13,503 bases of DNA from contig JAQUZK010000016.1 in the NCBI GenBank assembly GCA_028691335.1, forward strand, positions 1 through 13,503, written 5' to 3'. A program made the position numbers and the translations under genes. The DNA is from Candidatus Izemoplasmatales bacterium (GTDB lineage Bacteria; Bacillota_I; Bacilli_A; Izemoplasmatales; Hujiaoplasmataceae). Of this stretch, positions 1-7,694 are shown piece by piece (within the stretch, counting starts at the first letter, position 1; each line of letters starts with the position of its first letter). The notes under the pieces are model-generated. The model saw only the letters and a list, made by a program, of their open reading frames with translations, searched no databases and was not told the origin of the DNA.

Positions 1-485
1 GATACATCTGCGTGTAAAGTTAAACCACCAGCTATTTCAATAATTTCGTGCATTCTGAGATTGCTTAAAACTTGATAAACACCGGGGTTGACTACTTCTC
101 CTTTAATGTCAATATAAATTAATGCATTACCAGTTTCGTCTTCTTCATCTAAAAATTCATTTTCTATTTTCGGTATTAGAACCAAAGAGTTACCAATCAA
201 AACCTCCGCTTGATTTATTTCACTAATATCAGCTTCTTCAGTTAATCCTCCAGCCATTTCAATCAGAGTTTTTAAAATAGAGTCTTCTGGTATTCTATAG
301 ACATCAGGATACCTAACTTCTCCTCTAATTTCTACATAGATTAAATTATCATTCTCATTAGTATTAAATGTATTAATGATGTTGTACTCTTTATAATCAC
401 TATCACTAAAACTATCATTTACAGAAAAAAACATAAATCCAGCAAATCCTAACAAAGCTAACAAATACGGTAAATACTTTTTCAT
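1..485 (-). CDS. comEA: Membrane-anchored tandem SLBB-domain protein, probable ComEA (partial, C-terminus outside window)
   Basis: The reading frame is open from an ATG at 485-483 to the left window edge, giving 161 codons. Residues 4-21 form one hydrophobic segment after MKK, with no clear signal-peptidase site, so it reads as a membrane anchor. Two copies of an SLBB/soluble-ligand-binding motif follow. The first (about 49-86) has IRGEVRYPDVY then EMAGGLT; the second (about 123-161) has IKGEVVNPGVY then EIAGGLT. An acidic linker (FLDEEDETGN) separates them. ComEA proteins are membrane-anchored DNA receptors for natural transformation, with an SLBB-like domain followed by a helix-hairpin-helix DNA-binding domain; the latter would lie beyond the window. 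Position directly after yqeM matches comEA in Bacillus. Two SLBB copies are more than the single copy of Bacillus ComEA, so another SLBB surface or polysaccharide-export protein is possible. The Shine-Dalgarno AAAGGAGTGAT (500-490) supports this start and lies inside a hairpin. Confidence 0.72.
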   Translation of the reverse strand, partial: MKKYLPYLLALLGFAGFMFFSVNDSFSDSDYKEYNIINTFNTNENDNLIYVEIRGEVRYPDVYRIPEDSILKTLIEMAGGLTEEADISEINQAEVLIGNSLVLIPKIENEFLDEEDETGNALIYIDIKGEVVNPGVYQVLSNLRMHEIIEIAGGLTLHADV

Positions 486-533
486 AAAAATCACTCCTTT
501 CAAAGAAAATAATACTTTAAAGAAGTGATTTTT
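486..533 (-). promoter_or_regulatory. Inverted repeat sequestering the comEA Shine-Dalgarno sequence
   Basis: On the minus strand, arm 533-515 (AAAAATCACTTCTTTAAAG) is complementary to arm 505-486 (CTTTGAAAGGAGTGATTTTT), with a 9-nt loop (514-506). That gives 15 consecutive pairs including one G-U, one bulged G, then four more pairs. The right arm contains the whole ribosome-binding site AAAGGAGTG and ends directly before the ATG. In RNA the stem would hide the ribosome site. The trailing U-run means a second terminator is an alternative reading, but the stem has few GC pairs. A weak -10-like TATTAT sits in the loop at 514-509 without a good -35. The structure is seen in the sequence; its function is inferred. 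Confidence 0.6.
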
Positions 534-538
534 CTTTT

Positions 539-554
539 AAAAAAGAACCCAGAT

Positions 555-568
<14 letters not shown>
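539..568 (-). terminator. Rho-independent terminator after yqeM
   Basis: On the minus strand AGAATCCAGA (568-559), loop ATAAA (558-554) and TCTGGGTTCT (553-544) form a 10-bp stem with one G-U pair, followed by a T-run down to 539. The loop contains the yqeM stop codon (557-555). This closes the yqeG-yqeM transcript and separates it from comEA. Confidence 0.85.
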
Positions 569-1265
<697 letters not shown>

Positions 1266-1276
1266 ATCATACACCT

Positions 1277-1603
1277 TTAAACACCGATTTGTTCTCTTTC
1301 AAAGAATATCTTCTCAATTTGATAGAAGTCCCTTTCATCTTTATGCATAACATGAACAATGATATCCTCCAAATCAATCAATAACCAACGGTTATCATCC
1401 GCTCCTTCAATATGCATATTCACTATTTCTGGAAAAGCTTGTTTCACATGATCGATTGCCGCATGAACTTGCCTTTCATTAGTAGCTGTCGCAATGACTT
1501 GATAATCAAAAAAAGGCGAAAAATCCTGAAAGTTATAAATAATAATATCTTTAAGTTTCAAATCAGACAATGCCTCATACACTTTTTTTAGTTTATCAGT
1601 CAT
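1277..1603 (-). CDS. rsfS: Ribosomal silencing factor RsfS
   Basis: The product is 108 aa, the usual size for RsfS (DUF143/Iojap). RsfS binds uL14 on the 50S subunit and blocks subunit joining when nutrients are short. The conserved C-terminal half is clear: GADDNRWLLIDLEDIIVHV (67-85) and RDFYQIEKIFFE (91-102) correspond to the family pattern of a W, a 'D..D..VHV' segment and an aromatic 'FY.LE' helix. The start is the ATG at 1603, which overlaps the yqeK stop as TAATG. GGAGG lies seven bases upstream, within the last yqeK codons. A start five codons earlier (1618) would lie upstream of that site and is rejected. The yqeK-rsfS-yqeM order is the normal Bacillota one. Confidence 0.95.
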   Translation of the reverse strand: MTDKLKKVYEALSDLKLKDIIIYNFQDFSPFFDYQVIATATNERQVHAAIDHVKQAFPEIVNMHIEGADDNRWLLIDLEDIIVHVMHKDERDFYQIEKIFFEREQIGV

Positions 1604-2172
1604 TAAATACCTCCACATATCTCTTCATAAAATTTTATTGCTTCTAAAGTAAGATTAGAAACTGCTTTATGATTGCTTTCAAGATACTCTTTAGTATCTA
1701 ACAATATTTTGTAAACAGTTTTTTCCAAGTTTACTTCAGCCAAATTTCTTAATTCTTCAGTAACAAACGTCCTTGATTCTTCAACATAATCACTTATATA
1801 AATAATCATTTCTAATTTATTCATATTAGCTCTTCCACTGCAATGATAACTAATAGCGTCCAATATTTCTTCATCATCTATATTAAATTTTGATTTAGCT
1901 AAAAAAGCCGCACTAAACGCATGGAGACATGGTGATGGTGTAGAGTTTAATAAACTCTCATCAAACATTCTTTTAGCCAATGTTAAATTTTCTTCATGAT
2001 TTAATAATTTGGTTGCATCATGTAACAAAGATGCAATAGCCGCTTTTTCTTCATTAACTCCATATATTCTTGCGAGTTTTAAAGCTATCTTTTCAACATT
2101 ATATATATGTTTTAAACGAGCTTTATCAGTTATAAAAGCATCTTCTAGATATTCTTTTACTACCTTGATCAT
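1603..2172 (-). CDS. yqeK: HD-domain Ap4A hydrolase YqeK
   Basis: The product is 189 aa. It is an HD-superfamily metal phosphohydrolase of the YqeK family, shown in other Bacillota to split diadenosine tetraphosphate symmetrically into two ADP, limiting this stress-linked dinucleotide. Metal-binding residues visible are H22 (KHIYNVEK) and the H51-D52 pair (SLLHDATK). Further conserved family segments are CLHAFSAA, YHCSGRANM and YISDYVEESR; the family usually has 'YHTTGR', so Thr-Thr is replaced by Cys-Ser here. The ATG at 2172 overlaps the yqeH stop as ATGA, and only a weak AAGG lies upstream, suggesting translational coupling. In Bacillus nadD sits directly before yqeK; it is absent here. 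Confidence 0.92.
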   Translation of the reverse strand: MIKVVKEYLEDAFITDKARLKHIYNVEKIALKLARIYGVNEEKAAIASLLHDATKLLNHEENLTLAKRMFDESLLNSTPSPCLHAFSAAFLAKSKFNIDDEEILDAISYHCSGRANMNKLEMIIYISDYVEESRTFVTEELRNLAEVNLEKTVYKILLDTKEYLESNHKAVSNLTLEAIKFYEEICGGI

Positions 2173-3287
2173 ATTATAGCTAACCTTGTATAAACACCAA
2201 CAACAAACGGAGCATATGCTCTAACACAGAAAGGTGCTCTCAAAGTAACAAAACCTAAACCAGAAAACACTATAACATACTTTTGATTATCTCTAACTTT
2301 AAACTCATGATAAATCCACTTTGGAACATCCTCGTCCTTAGAGAAAGGTGGCGACAATAAAGAATACAGTTTTTCACAATATAATTTATCAGCCTTAGCT
2401 GTCTTTGTGCGATGAATATTCAATGTATTCGCAAAATAAGTAACCACAGAGACTACATCTCCAGTTTCACCAGAAATAATATCTAACCTAGCTAAACCTC
2501 CAAAAAACAATGTTTGTCCTTCGTTTAACTGATAAATCATTGGTTTAATTTCCCGAGAAGGAACAGTTAACTTATAAGAAGGTCTAGTCAAATAATGCAT
2601 ATACTGATGCTTATTAATAACCCCAGGTGTATCATAAATATAAGTTCCATCGGTCAGTTGAAATCCAATCAAACCTATCGTAGTCTGAGGAGAAAGTGAT
2701 TCAGTAATAATATCAGAAGCAGCACCCATATAACGTCTTAATATTTGGTTAACAATTCGAGATTTTCCAACATTAGTAGAACCCACAATATAGACATTCC
2801 TATTGCCTTTATACTGATAAATTTTCTCCATTAACTCATCAAAGTTATCTCCATATTTCGCCGATAGCAAAACAGAATCTAAAACAGTAAAACCTTGTGA
2901 ATTAATCATCAATTTCAACCAGTTCATAATTCTAGATGGTTTAACATTCTTTGGCAATAAATCTATTTTATTCCCAACTAAAATAACATCTTCATTTCCT
3001 GTTAATTCTTTAATTGCCGGAACAAAAGAACCGGAGAAATCAAATATATCAACTATTTTAACAATTAAAGCATCCTCAGTTTTAATTTTTTCTATAACAT
3101 TCAAATAATCAGAATTAGAAACCGTATATGGATACACTTCAGAGTAATGCCTAATTCTAAAACACCTCTGACATATGATCTCTGAGTTTCTACGCGAATT
3201 TAATAACTCATCACTAATATAACCCGGTAATTTATCATCTTTGTTTTGTATTAACGCGCCGCAGCCCTTGCAAAACATTTCTGCCAT
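2169..3287 (-). CDS. yqeH: Circularly permuted GTPase YqeH (30S ribosome assembly)
   Basis: The product is 372 aa, the usual YqeH length. An N-terminal zinc finger has pairs C6/C9 and C39/C42. The GTPase motifs appear in permuted order: G4 NKID (106-109), G5 SAK (142-144), then G1/P-loop GSTNVGKS (169-176), a likely G2 Thr in QTTIG (201-205) and G3 DTPG (219-222). The region after about 230 is the C-terminal domain thought to bind RNA or the ribosome. YqeH is needed for 30S subunit biogenesis. The ATG at 3287 is preceded by AGAGG at seven bases; the yqeG stop lies in that spacer, so the two genes are nearly fused. The TGA stop overlaps the yqeK start. Confidence 0.96.
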   Translation of the reverse strand: MAEMFCKGCGALIQNKDDKLPGYISDELLNSRRNSEIICQRCFRIRHYSEVYPYTVSNSDYLNVIEKIKTEDALIVKIVDIFDFSGSFVPAIKELTGNEDVILVGNKIDLLPKNVKPSRIMNWLKLMINSQGFTVLDSVLLSAKYGDNFDELMEKIYQYKGNRNVYIVGSTNVGKSRIVNQILRRYMGAASDIITESLSPQTTIGLIGFQLTDGTYIYDTPGVINKHQYMHYLTRPSYKLTVPSREIKPMIYQLNEGQTLFFGGLARLDIISGETGDVVSVVTYFANTLNIHRTKTAKADKLYCEKLYSLLSPPFSKDEDVPKWIYHEFKVRDNQKYVIVFSGLGFVTLRAPFCVRAYAPFVVGVYTRLAII

Positions 3288-3291
3288 TTCT

Positions 3292-3852
3292 TTACCTCTT
3301 CTCTTGTAAATTTAGTCGATTATAAAATTCGTGATCCGTCCTTTTCAATCTTTGAAGAATTTTTTTCTCTAAATGTCTGTTGTATTTCGTGTACCATTTC
3401 TCGTTCTTTCTCTTAATTGCATCGACAACTATAACATAGAAACCCATTCTTTTTCCGCCAAGGACGTCAGTCATAAACTGATCTCCAATTAAGCAAACTG
3501 TTTTAGGATCTGGATTCCCCACACGCTTAAGTGCTTTTCTAAAACCTGATTTAAAAGGTTTTTGTGCGCTATAAACATATCTACTTTTCACCATATCCGC
3601 AAACAATTTAACTCTGTCTTTACGATTATTTGAAACAATAAAAACTTGATAACCTAATTGATGTATATGCTCAAAAAGATCAAGAGTCTTTTGATCAGCT
3701 TCACTAATATCATAAGGTATCAGTGTATTATCTAAATCAATAAAAATATTCTCAATTCCTTTTTCTTTTAATCTAGCAAAATCCACATCAAATACAGTTT
3801 TTTGATAATCATCTGGATAAAAGTTCTTTTTCTTAAAAAACAGTTCAACCAT
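3292..3852 (-). CDS. yqeG: YqeG family HAD-IIIA phosphatase
   Basis: The product is 186 aa. HAD motif I is IDLDNTL with nucleophile D39 and acid/base D41; motif II is IVSNN with S74; motif III is the K98 region (SAQKPFKSG); motif IV is LIGDQFMTD with D124 and D129. This is the YqeG/Gep4-like group of HAD phosphatases. Eukaryotic Gep4 dephosphorylates phosphatidylglycerophosphate, and some bacterial members are suspected to do the same, but the substrate cannot be read from sequence. It is the first gene of the yqe operon, with GGAGG seven bases before the ATG and a consensus-like promoter just upstream. The order yqeG-yqeH is conserved in Bacillota. Confidence 0.93.
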   Translation of the reverse strand: MVELFFKKKNFYPDDYQKTVFDVDFARLKEKGIENIFIDLDNTLIPYDISEADQKTLDLFEHIHQLGYQVFIVSNNRKDRVKLFADMVKSRYVYSAQKPFKSGFRKALKRVGNPDPKTVCLIGDQFMTDVLGGKRMGFYVIVVDAIKRKNEKWYTKYNRHLEKKILQRLKRTDHEFYNRLNLQEKR

Positions 3853-3877
3853 TCATAAGCCTCCAAATACTAATTAT

Positions 3878-3906
3878 ATTATACCTAATTAAATGACAAA
3901 TGTCCA
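3878..3906 (-). promoter_or_regulatory. Sigma-A type promoter of the yqeG operon
   Basis: On the minus strand, -35 TGGACA (3906-3901), a 17-base spacer and -10 TATAAT (3883-3878). The start point would fall near 3871, giving a leader of about 19 bases before yqeG. The -35 overlaps a GACA-TT-TGTC inverted repeat, too short to call an operator. Confidence 0.82.
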
Positions 3907-3956
3907 TTTTTTTCTAGTTGATAGCCTTAATACTAGCGGTTTTCATTTAAAATATT

Positions 3957-3980
3957 AAAAAAGACTTGTATAACAAGCCT
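3957..3980 (-). terminator. Rho-independent terminator after the YgjP-like gene
   Basis: On the minus strand AGGCTTG (3980-3974), loop TTATA and CAAGTCT (3968-3962), followed by a T-run to 3957. The stem has seven pairs with one G-U, and its first bases overlap the stop codon of the gene. It closes the greA-mtnN-ygjP-like unit. Confidence 0.8.
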
Positions 3981-4647
3981 AAATTTTGTATTGCTTAACT
4001 AAATTATTTAGTTGTTTACTTAAGATACGATAATCAGGAATATACTTTTCTAAAAGTTGGTAAAACTTTGTTTGATGATTTCCAACTCTTAAATGTACAA
4101 TCTCATGTACTAAAACCGCTCTTAGATATTTTTCATCAAACCTAGCAAGAATACTATTAAGTTTGATGATTCTTTTTGTAGAATGACAGCTACCAAGTCT
4201 CGATTTCATCAATTGCGCTTTAACTATAAGATTAGATAAATCGATATCTTTTATACTATAAACTAACTCTTCATCAATCATAGATATCGCTAACTTTATT
4301 GTTTGTTTACGGTAAAAATCTTCAATATTTTTTTCATCAAAACGCTCGGGAATATAAACAGTGTTATCCTCTATTTTGAGCTCTTTACCATCAAATTTTA
4401 TAACATTATATTCTCTTCCCCAAATCAACATTTTATCTTGATTATATAAACTGTTTTCAGGTATAACTCTTGTCTTTAAGATGAATCTTTGATGCTTAAT
4501 AATAAAACTCTCAAAATTAGCTTTACTATATTTCTTAGGAGCTGTTATAGTTATAACATTTTCACTAACACGTAAATACATATTTTTATTATTTTTGAAA
4601 AAAACTTGATAATAAAATATTTTATTATCAAGTATAATTTTATTCAT
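3979..4647 (-). CDS. YgjP-like (DUF45/COG1451) putative zinc metallopeptidase
   Basis: The product is 222 aa. A zincin motif HEIVH (H181, E182, H185) is followed by GNHQTKFYQLLEKYIPDY, the typical end of the YgjP/WLM-SprT-like family, with H191 a candidate third metal ligand. The family 'R-W-G-S-C' segment appears as RLGSC (150-154), with Leu in place of Trp. The N-terminal 100 residues are a beta-rich region with KNMYLRVSENVITITAP, also typical. Family members are annotated as metal-dependent hydrolases; no substrate is established. The ATG at 4647 has GAGG about seven bases upstream and overlaps the end of mtnN by 8 bases; a TTG one codon earlier is less likely. Confidence 0.85.
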   Translation of the reverse strand: MNKIILDNKIFYYQVFFKNNKNMYLRVSENVITITAPKKYSKANFESFIIKHQRFILKTRVIPENSLYNQDKMLIWGREYNVIKFDGKELKIEDNTVYIPERFDEKNIEDFYRKQTIKLAISMIDEELVYSIKDIDLSNLIVKAQLMKSRLGSCHSTKRIIKLNSILARFDEKYLRAVLVHEIVHLRVGNHQTKFYQLLEKYIPDYRILSKQLNNLVKQYKI

Positions 4648-5335
4648 CAACTACCTCAAGAAAAGAAACAACAAATTCAGATGTTTTTAGAGCGACATCT
4701 TTAACAACATCACGGTACTTTTTAGGTTGATCTAAAGTATCGATAATATCGGAAATACCTCTAATCGATAAAAACGGAACATCAAACTTAAAAGCTGTAA
4801 TGCCAATAGCCATTCCTTCCATTTCAACACCCAATATATTTTTAACATGCTTACTAATCTTTTGAATATCTCTTATTTTTGTTACAAACTTATCGCCAGA
4901 AACTAAATTTCCAACCGAATACTTATAACCTAATCTATCAAATACTACTTTTGCTTTTTGAAGATATCTACTATCTGGTTTTATAATCAAAGGATCTTGT
5001 CCCATTTGTCCATATGGAACATCATCAATTTCTGTCAAAGATACATCAAAGTAACTTATTCCTTCAGCTATTACAATTTCTCCAATTTCGATAGGGGATA
5101 ATCCACCTGCAACACCAGTATTGATAATTAATCTAACTTTATAACATTGTATTAAAATAGTAGCTGTAATCGCCGCATTAACTTTACCAATTCCGGACTT
5201 CACAATAACCACATTGTGGTTATTTATTTTTCCCACATAAAAAGTTTTATCTGCGATGATTTCAGTTTTTGCGATAATCATATGTTGGAAGAAAAAATTC
5301 AACTCATGATCAATAGCACCTATAATACCAATCAT
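4640..5335 (-). CDS. mtnN: 5'-methylthioadenosine/S-adenosylhomocysteine nucleosidase
   Basis: The product is 231 aa, the standard size. It hydrolyses MTA and SAH to adenine plus the thioribose or ribosyl-homocysteine, removing inhibitors left by SAM-dependent enzymes. The residues corresponding to E. coli E12, E174 and D197 are all present with an offset of one: E11 (GAIDHEL), E173 (VEMEG) and D196 (RGISD). The family motifs NTGVAGGL (72-79) and VSGDKFV (145-151) are also present. Two SAM-dependent methyltransferases, TrmR and YqeM, lie in this window, so SAH removal fits the context. The start ATG at 5335 has GGGAG upstream. It follows greA after 46 bases holding a weak hairpin, so co-transcription with greA is likely but may be attenuated. 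Confidence 0.96.
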   Translation of the reverse strand: MIGIIGAIDHELNFFFQHMIIAKTEIIADKTFYVGKINNHNVVIVKSGIGKVNAAITATILIQCYKVRLIINTGVAGGLSPIEIGEIVIAEGISYFDVSLTEIDDVPYGQMGQDPLIIKPDSRYLQKAKVVFDRLGYKYSVGNLVSGDKFVTKIRDIQKISKHVKNILGVEMEGMAIGITAFKFDVPFLSIRGISDIIDTLDQPKKYRDVVKDVALKTSEFVVSFLEVVDE

Positions 5336-5352
5336 ATTATCAACTCCCAGTT

Positions 5353-5376
5353 AAAAAGAGAAAAATTCTTTCTCTT
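5353..5376 (-). terminator. Weak terminator-like hairpin between greA and mtnN
   Basis: On the minus strand AAGAGAAA (5376-5369), loop GAATT and TTTCTCTT (5363-5356), then TTTAA. The eight pairs are mostly A-U and the T-run is short, so it is at best a partial terminator or an RNA-stabilising hairpin. Confidence 0.45.
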
Positions 5377-5381
5377 AAAAA

Positions 5382-5852
5382 TTATTTAACGTCAATTACT
5401 TCAACATTAATTTCTTGGCCAGTTTCAGATTTGTAACTAACTATTTTACCCTTTTTAGAACCTATTAAAGCTTTCCCTAATGGTGATTCGTTAGATACAC
5501 GTTTCTTCATAGGATTAGCTTCTAATCTACCAACAATCGCAAACTCTGTTTCAAAATTATTATGTAAAAACTTAACAACAACTGTTTTACCCATTCCAAT
5601 AACTTTAGAACGACTGTTTTCTCTAATTATTTCTGAATTCTTCAAGACATTTTCAATTTCTTTTATTCTAGCTTCAATTCTAGCTTGTTCATCTCTAGCC
5701 GCATCATAATCAGCGTTTTCAGATAAATCCCCTTGTGCTCTCGCTTCTTTCAACTCTTGAAGATTTGCAATTCTTTTTTCGCCTTTTAATTCTTCCAACT
5801 CCGCCTTTAATTGTTCATATCCGGCTTCTGTCAATTTATAAGTATTTTCCAT
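5382..5852 (-). CDS. greA: Transcription elongation factor GreA
   Basis: The product is 156 aa, typical for GreA. It enters the RNA polymerase secondary channel and stimulates cleavage of backtracked RNA. The N-terminal coiled coil (about 1-78) carries the tip GDLSENADYDAA (41-52), with the catalytic acidic pair D42 and E45. The C-terminal FKBP-like domain includes GRLEANP (108-114), SNESPLGKALIG (119-130) and GKIVSY (134-139). The ATG at 5852 has AAAGGAG six bases upstream. In Bacillus greA also follows udk. A probable promoter in the 37-base gap after udk suggests transcription partly separate from the alaS operon. Confidence 0.97.
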   Translation of the reverse strand: MENTYKLTEAGYEQLKAELEELKGEKRIANLQELKEARAQGDLSENADYDAARDEQARIEARIKEIENVLKNSEIIRENSRSKVIGMGKTVVVKFLHNNFETEFAIVGRLEANPMKKRVSNESPLGKALIGSKKGKIVSYKSETGQEINVEVIDVK

Positions 5853-5863
5853 TTCTTTCTCCT

Positions 5864-5882
5864 TTATAACGTTATAATTATA
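5864..5882 (-). promoter_or_regulatory. Extended -10 promoter and 14-base palindrome before greA
   Basis: On the minus strand TGCTATAAT (5885-5877) is an extended -10 with TATAAT at 5882-5877. The matching -35 region (TATCTT near 5905-5900, inside the udk end) is poor, so activity would rest on the TGN extension. Immediately downstream 5877-5864 is a perfect palindrome TTATAACGTTATAA covering the likely start point, and it ends next to the greA ribosome site. It may be an operator; chance is possible in AT-rich sequence. Confidence 0.5.
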
Positions 5883-5889
5883 GCATAAT

Positions 5890-6510
5890 TTATTTTTTTA
5901 AGATAGTAATAATTTTAGCATTGATTAAATCTACGGCCACATCATGAGAATAATCATTAGGTATTATTATATCTGCATATCTTTTACTTGGCTTAACGAA
6001 TGCATAATGCATCGGTTTAACCGTTTCTAAATACTGTGTTAATATCTGTTCCAAACTTCTTCCTCGCTCTTTTGTATCTCTTCTAATTCTTCTTATTAAT
6101 CTAACATCCTCATCAGCTTCAACATAAATTTTTATATCTGCTAAACTTCTTATTCTTTCATCCTCTAATATCAATATACCTTCTAGTATAATAATTTCTG
6201 CTGGATGAATTAGTTCTTTTTTCTTTGAACGATTTAGTTCAACAAAATCGTATATTGGCTTCTCAATTGATTTACCGCTGATTAGTTTCTTTAAATCCTC
6301 ATAAAATAAATCATTATCTAGTGAGAAAGGATGATCATAATTGATTTTCCTTCTTTCGTCTATACTAATCTCACTTTGATCTTTATAATAGTCATCATGA
6401 CGGATAACTTCAACTTTTTCAGAAACAAAATTCTTTAATATTTTATTAACTACTGTAGTTTTTCCAGAAGATGATCCTCCAGCTACCGCTATTATAATTG
6501 GTTTATCCAT
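5890..6510 (-). CDS. udk: Uridine kinase
   Basis: The product is 206 aa. It phosphorylates uridine and cytidine to UMP and CMP in pyrimidine salvage in the cytoplasm. The P-loop is GGSSSGKT (11-18). RHDDYYKD (37-44) is the uridine-binding acidic segment, and YDFVELNRSKK (86-96) and ILEGILIL (108-115) are the next family blocks. A lid region RRIRRDTKERGRSLEQIL (139-156) follows, then VKPMHYAFVKPSKRYADIII. The ATG at 6510 overlaps the trhP2 stop as TAATG, with GGAAGG upstream. It is the last gene of the overlapping alaS operon; yrrO-udk-greA is the same order as in Bacillus. Confidence 0.96.
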   Translation of the reverse strand: MDKPIIIAVAGGSSSGKTTVVNKILKNFVSEKVEVIRHDDYYKDQSEISIDERRKINYDHPFSLDNDLFYEDLKKLISGKSIEKPIYDFVELNRSKKKELIHPAEIIILEGILILEDERIRSLADIKIYVEADEDVRLIRRIRRDTKERGRSLEQILTQYLETVKPMHYAFVKPSKRYADIIIPNDYSHDVAVDLINAKIITILKK

Positions 6511-7694
6511 TAAATTACCTTCCTTATCATTGAATTAACCGGTACAGATACTCGGAGTTTAATTTTTATCAACTGTAAAGGATGTCTAGCTGCATCTAAC
6601 TCTAGCATATTTTCATCATACAATTTTTCAACCTTAAACTGAATTATATCTTTATTAGGTGTAAAAACCTCTAAGACATCTCCTGGGCTAAAGTAATTTC
6701 TTTGCTCTAACAATAGAATTTTATTATCTTGATCATAAGCCTTAACTATCCCAACAAACTCTTTTGTCGGCACTTCACTTCTCTGATTATATAATTGCTG
6801 ATCAATAGTTGTATCTCCTCCAAAAAAACCAAAAGAAGTTTGTCTATTTTCCGCTTTTTTAATCTCGTTGCGATAGATGTCTAAATCTCTTAAAGTACCT
6901 TTATAATAATCATCAATAAACATTCTATAAGCACTGACAACAGTGGCTATATAATGTATTGACTTCATTCTTCCTTCAATTTTTAGAGAACAAACACCAA
7001 TATCTAATAAATCCTTTAAAAATCCTAATGCTTCTAAATCCTTTGAAGACATTTGAAAATCATGTTCACCCGATAATAATTCACCATCTTCATATAACTC
7101 ATAAAGCCACCTGCACGTATGAGCACACCCACCTCTATTAGCATCTCTTAAAACAGTATAATTAGAAAGCGTACAACGGCCAGAATATGAAACACACATC
7201 CCGCCATGAATAAATACTTCTAAATCAGCTTTGGATTTTTCTTGTACTTTTCTTATTTCATCTATCGTTAACTCTCTAGCAAGAACAACTCTTTTTACTC
7301 CTTCAAAGTAGAAGTAATTAGCTAAAAATGAGTTTGTTAATGAAAATTGAGTAGACAAATGCACCTCTAAATTTGTTAACTCCTTAGCTTTTTCTAAAAC
7401 AATCATCGAAGAACAAATTATCGCATCTATTTTAATTCTATCTAAATAGACTAAATACTCTTCTAAACCATAAATATCATCATCATGAAAAACAATATTC
7501 ATAGTTATATATACTTTTTTATTTAAACCATGAGCAAATTCAACTAACTCTTCTATCATACTATGATCAAAATTAGAAGCTCTAGCTCTAAGCGAAAACT
7601 GTTTACCCCCGATATAAACAGCATCAGCTCCATAAAGCAAAGCAATCTTAGCTTTCTCAAGATTGCCTGCTGGAGCTAATAACTCAGCTCTCAT
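6510..7694 (-). CDS. trhP2: U32 family tRNA U34 hydroxylation protein TrhP2 (YrrO-like)
   Basis: The product is 394 aa. The U32 signature is complete: EVFIHGGMCVSYSGRCTLS (149-167). Cysteines C157, C164, C180 and C184 are the four that in this superfamily (for example UbiU/UbiV) hold an iron-sulfur cluster. The C-terminal part (about 310-390) is a beta-barrel-like domain. YrrO of B. subtilis, with YrrN, is needed to make 5-hydroxyuridine at tRNA position 34 from prephenate-derived chemistry; 'peptidase' is a historical label. The ATG at 7694 has AAAGGTGAT four bases upstream, overlapping the end of trhP1 by 11 bases. Assignment to TrhP rather than the 23S rRNA enzyme RlhA rests on the trmR-trhP1-trhP2 order. 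Confidence 0.9.
   Translation of the reverse strand: MRAELLAPAGNLEKAKIALLYGADAVYIGGKQFSLRARASNFDHSMIEELVEFAHGLNKKVYITMNIVFHDDDIYGLEEYLVYLDRIKIDAIICSSMIVLEKAKELTNLEVHLSTQFSLTNSFLANYFYFEGVKRVVLARELTIDEIRKVQEKSKADLEVFIHGGMCVSYSGRCTLSNYTVLRDANRGGCAHTCRWLYELYEDGELLSGEHDFQMSSKDLEALGFLKDLLDIGVCSLKIEGRMKSIHYIATVVSAYRMFIDDYYKGTLRDLDIYRNEIKKAENRQTSFGFFGGDTTIDQQLYNQRSEVPTKEFVGIVKAYDQDNKILLLEQRNYFSPGDVLEVFTPNKDIIQFKVEKLYDENMLELDAARHPLQLIKIKLRVSVPVNSMIRKVI

Noticed and set aside
1277..1618. rsfS start at 1618 (N-terminus MWRYL)
   Set aside because: It would begin inside the yqeK end, upstream of the GGAGG that is correctly spaced for the ATG at 1603.
3907..3956. CTAGT/ACTAG inverted repeat between the YgjP-like terminator and the yqeG promoter
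   Set aside because: Arms are only five bases with a 13-base gap; expected by chance in AT-rich DNA.
6959..7141. Plus-strand frame of 60 codons inside trhP2
   Set aside because: It is fully antisense to a conserved U32 gene, including its cysteine motif, with no promoter or ribosome site.
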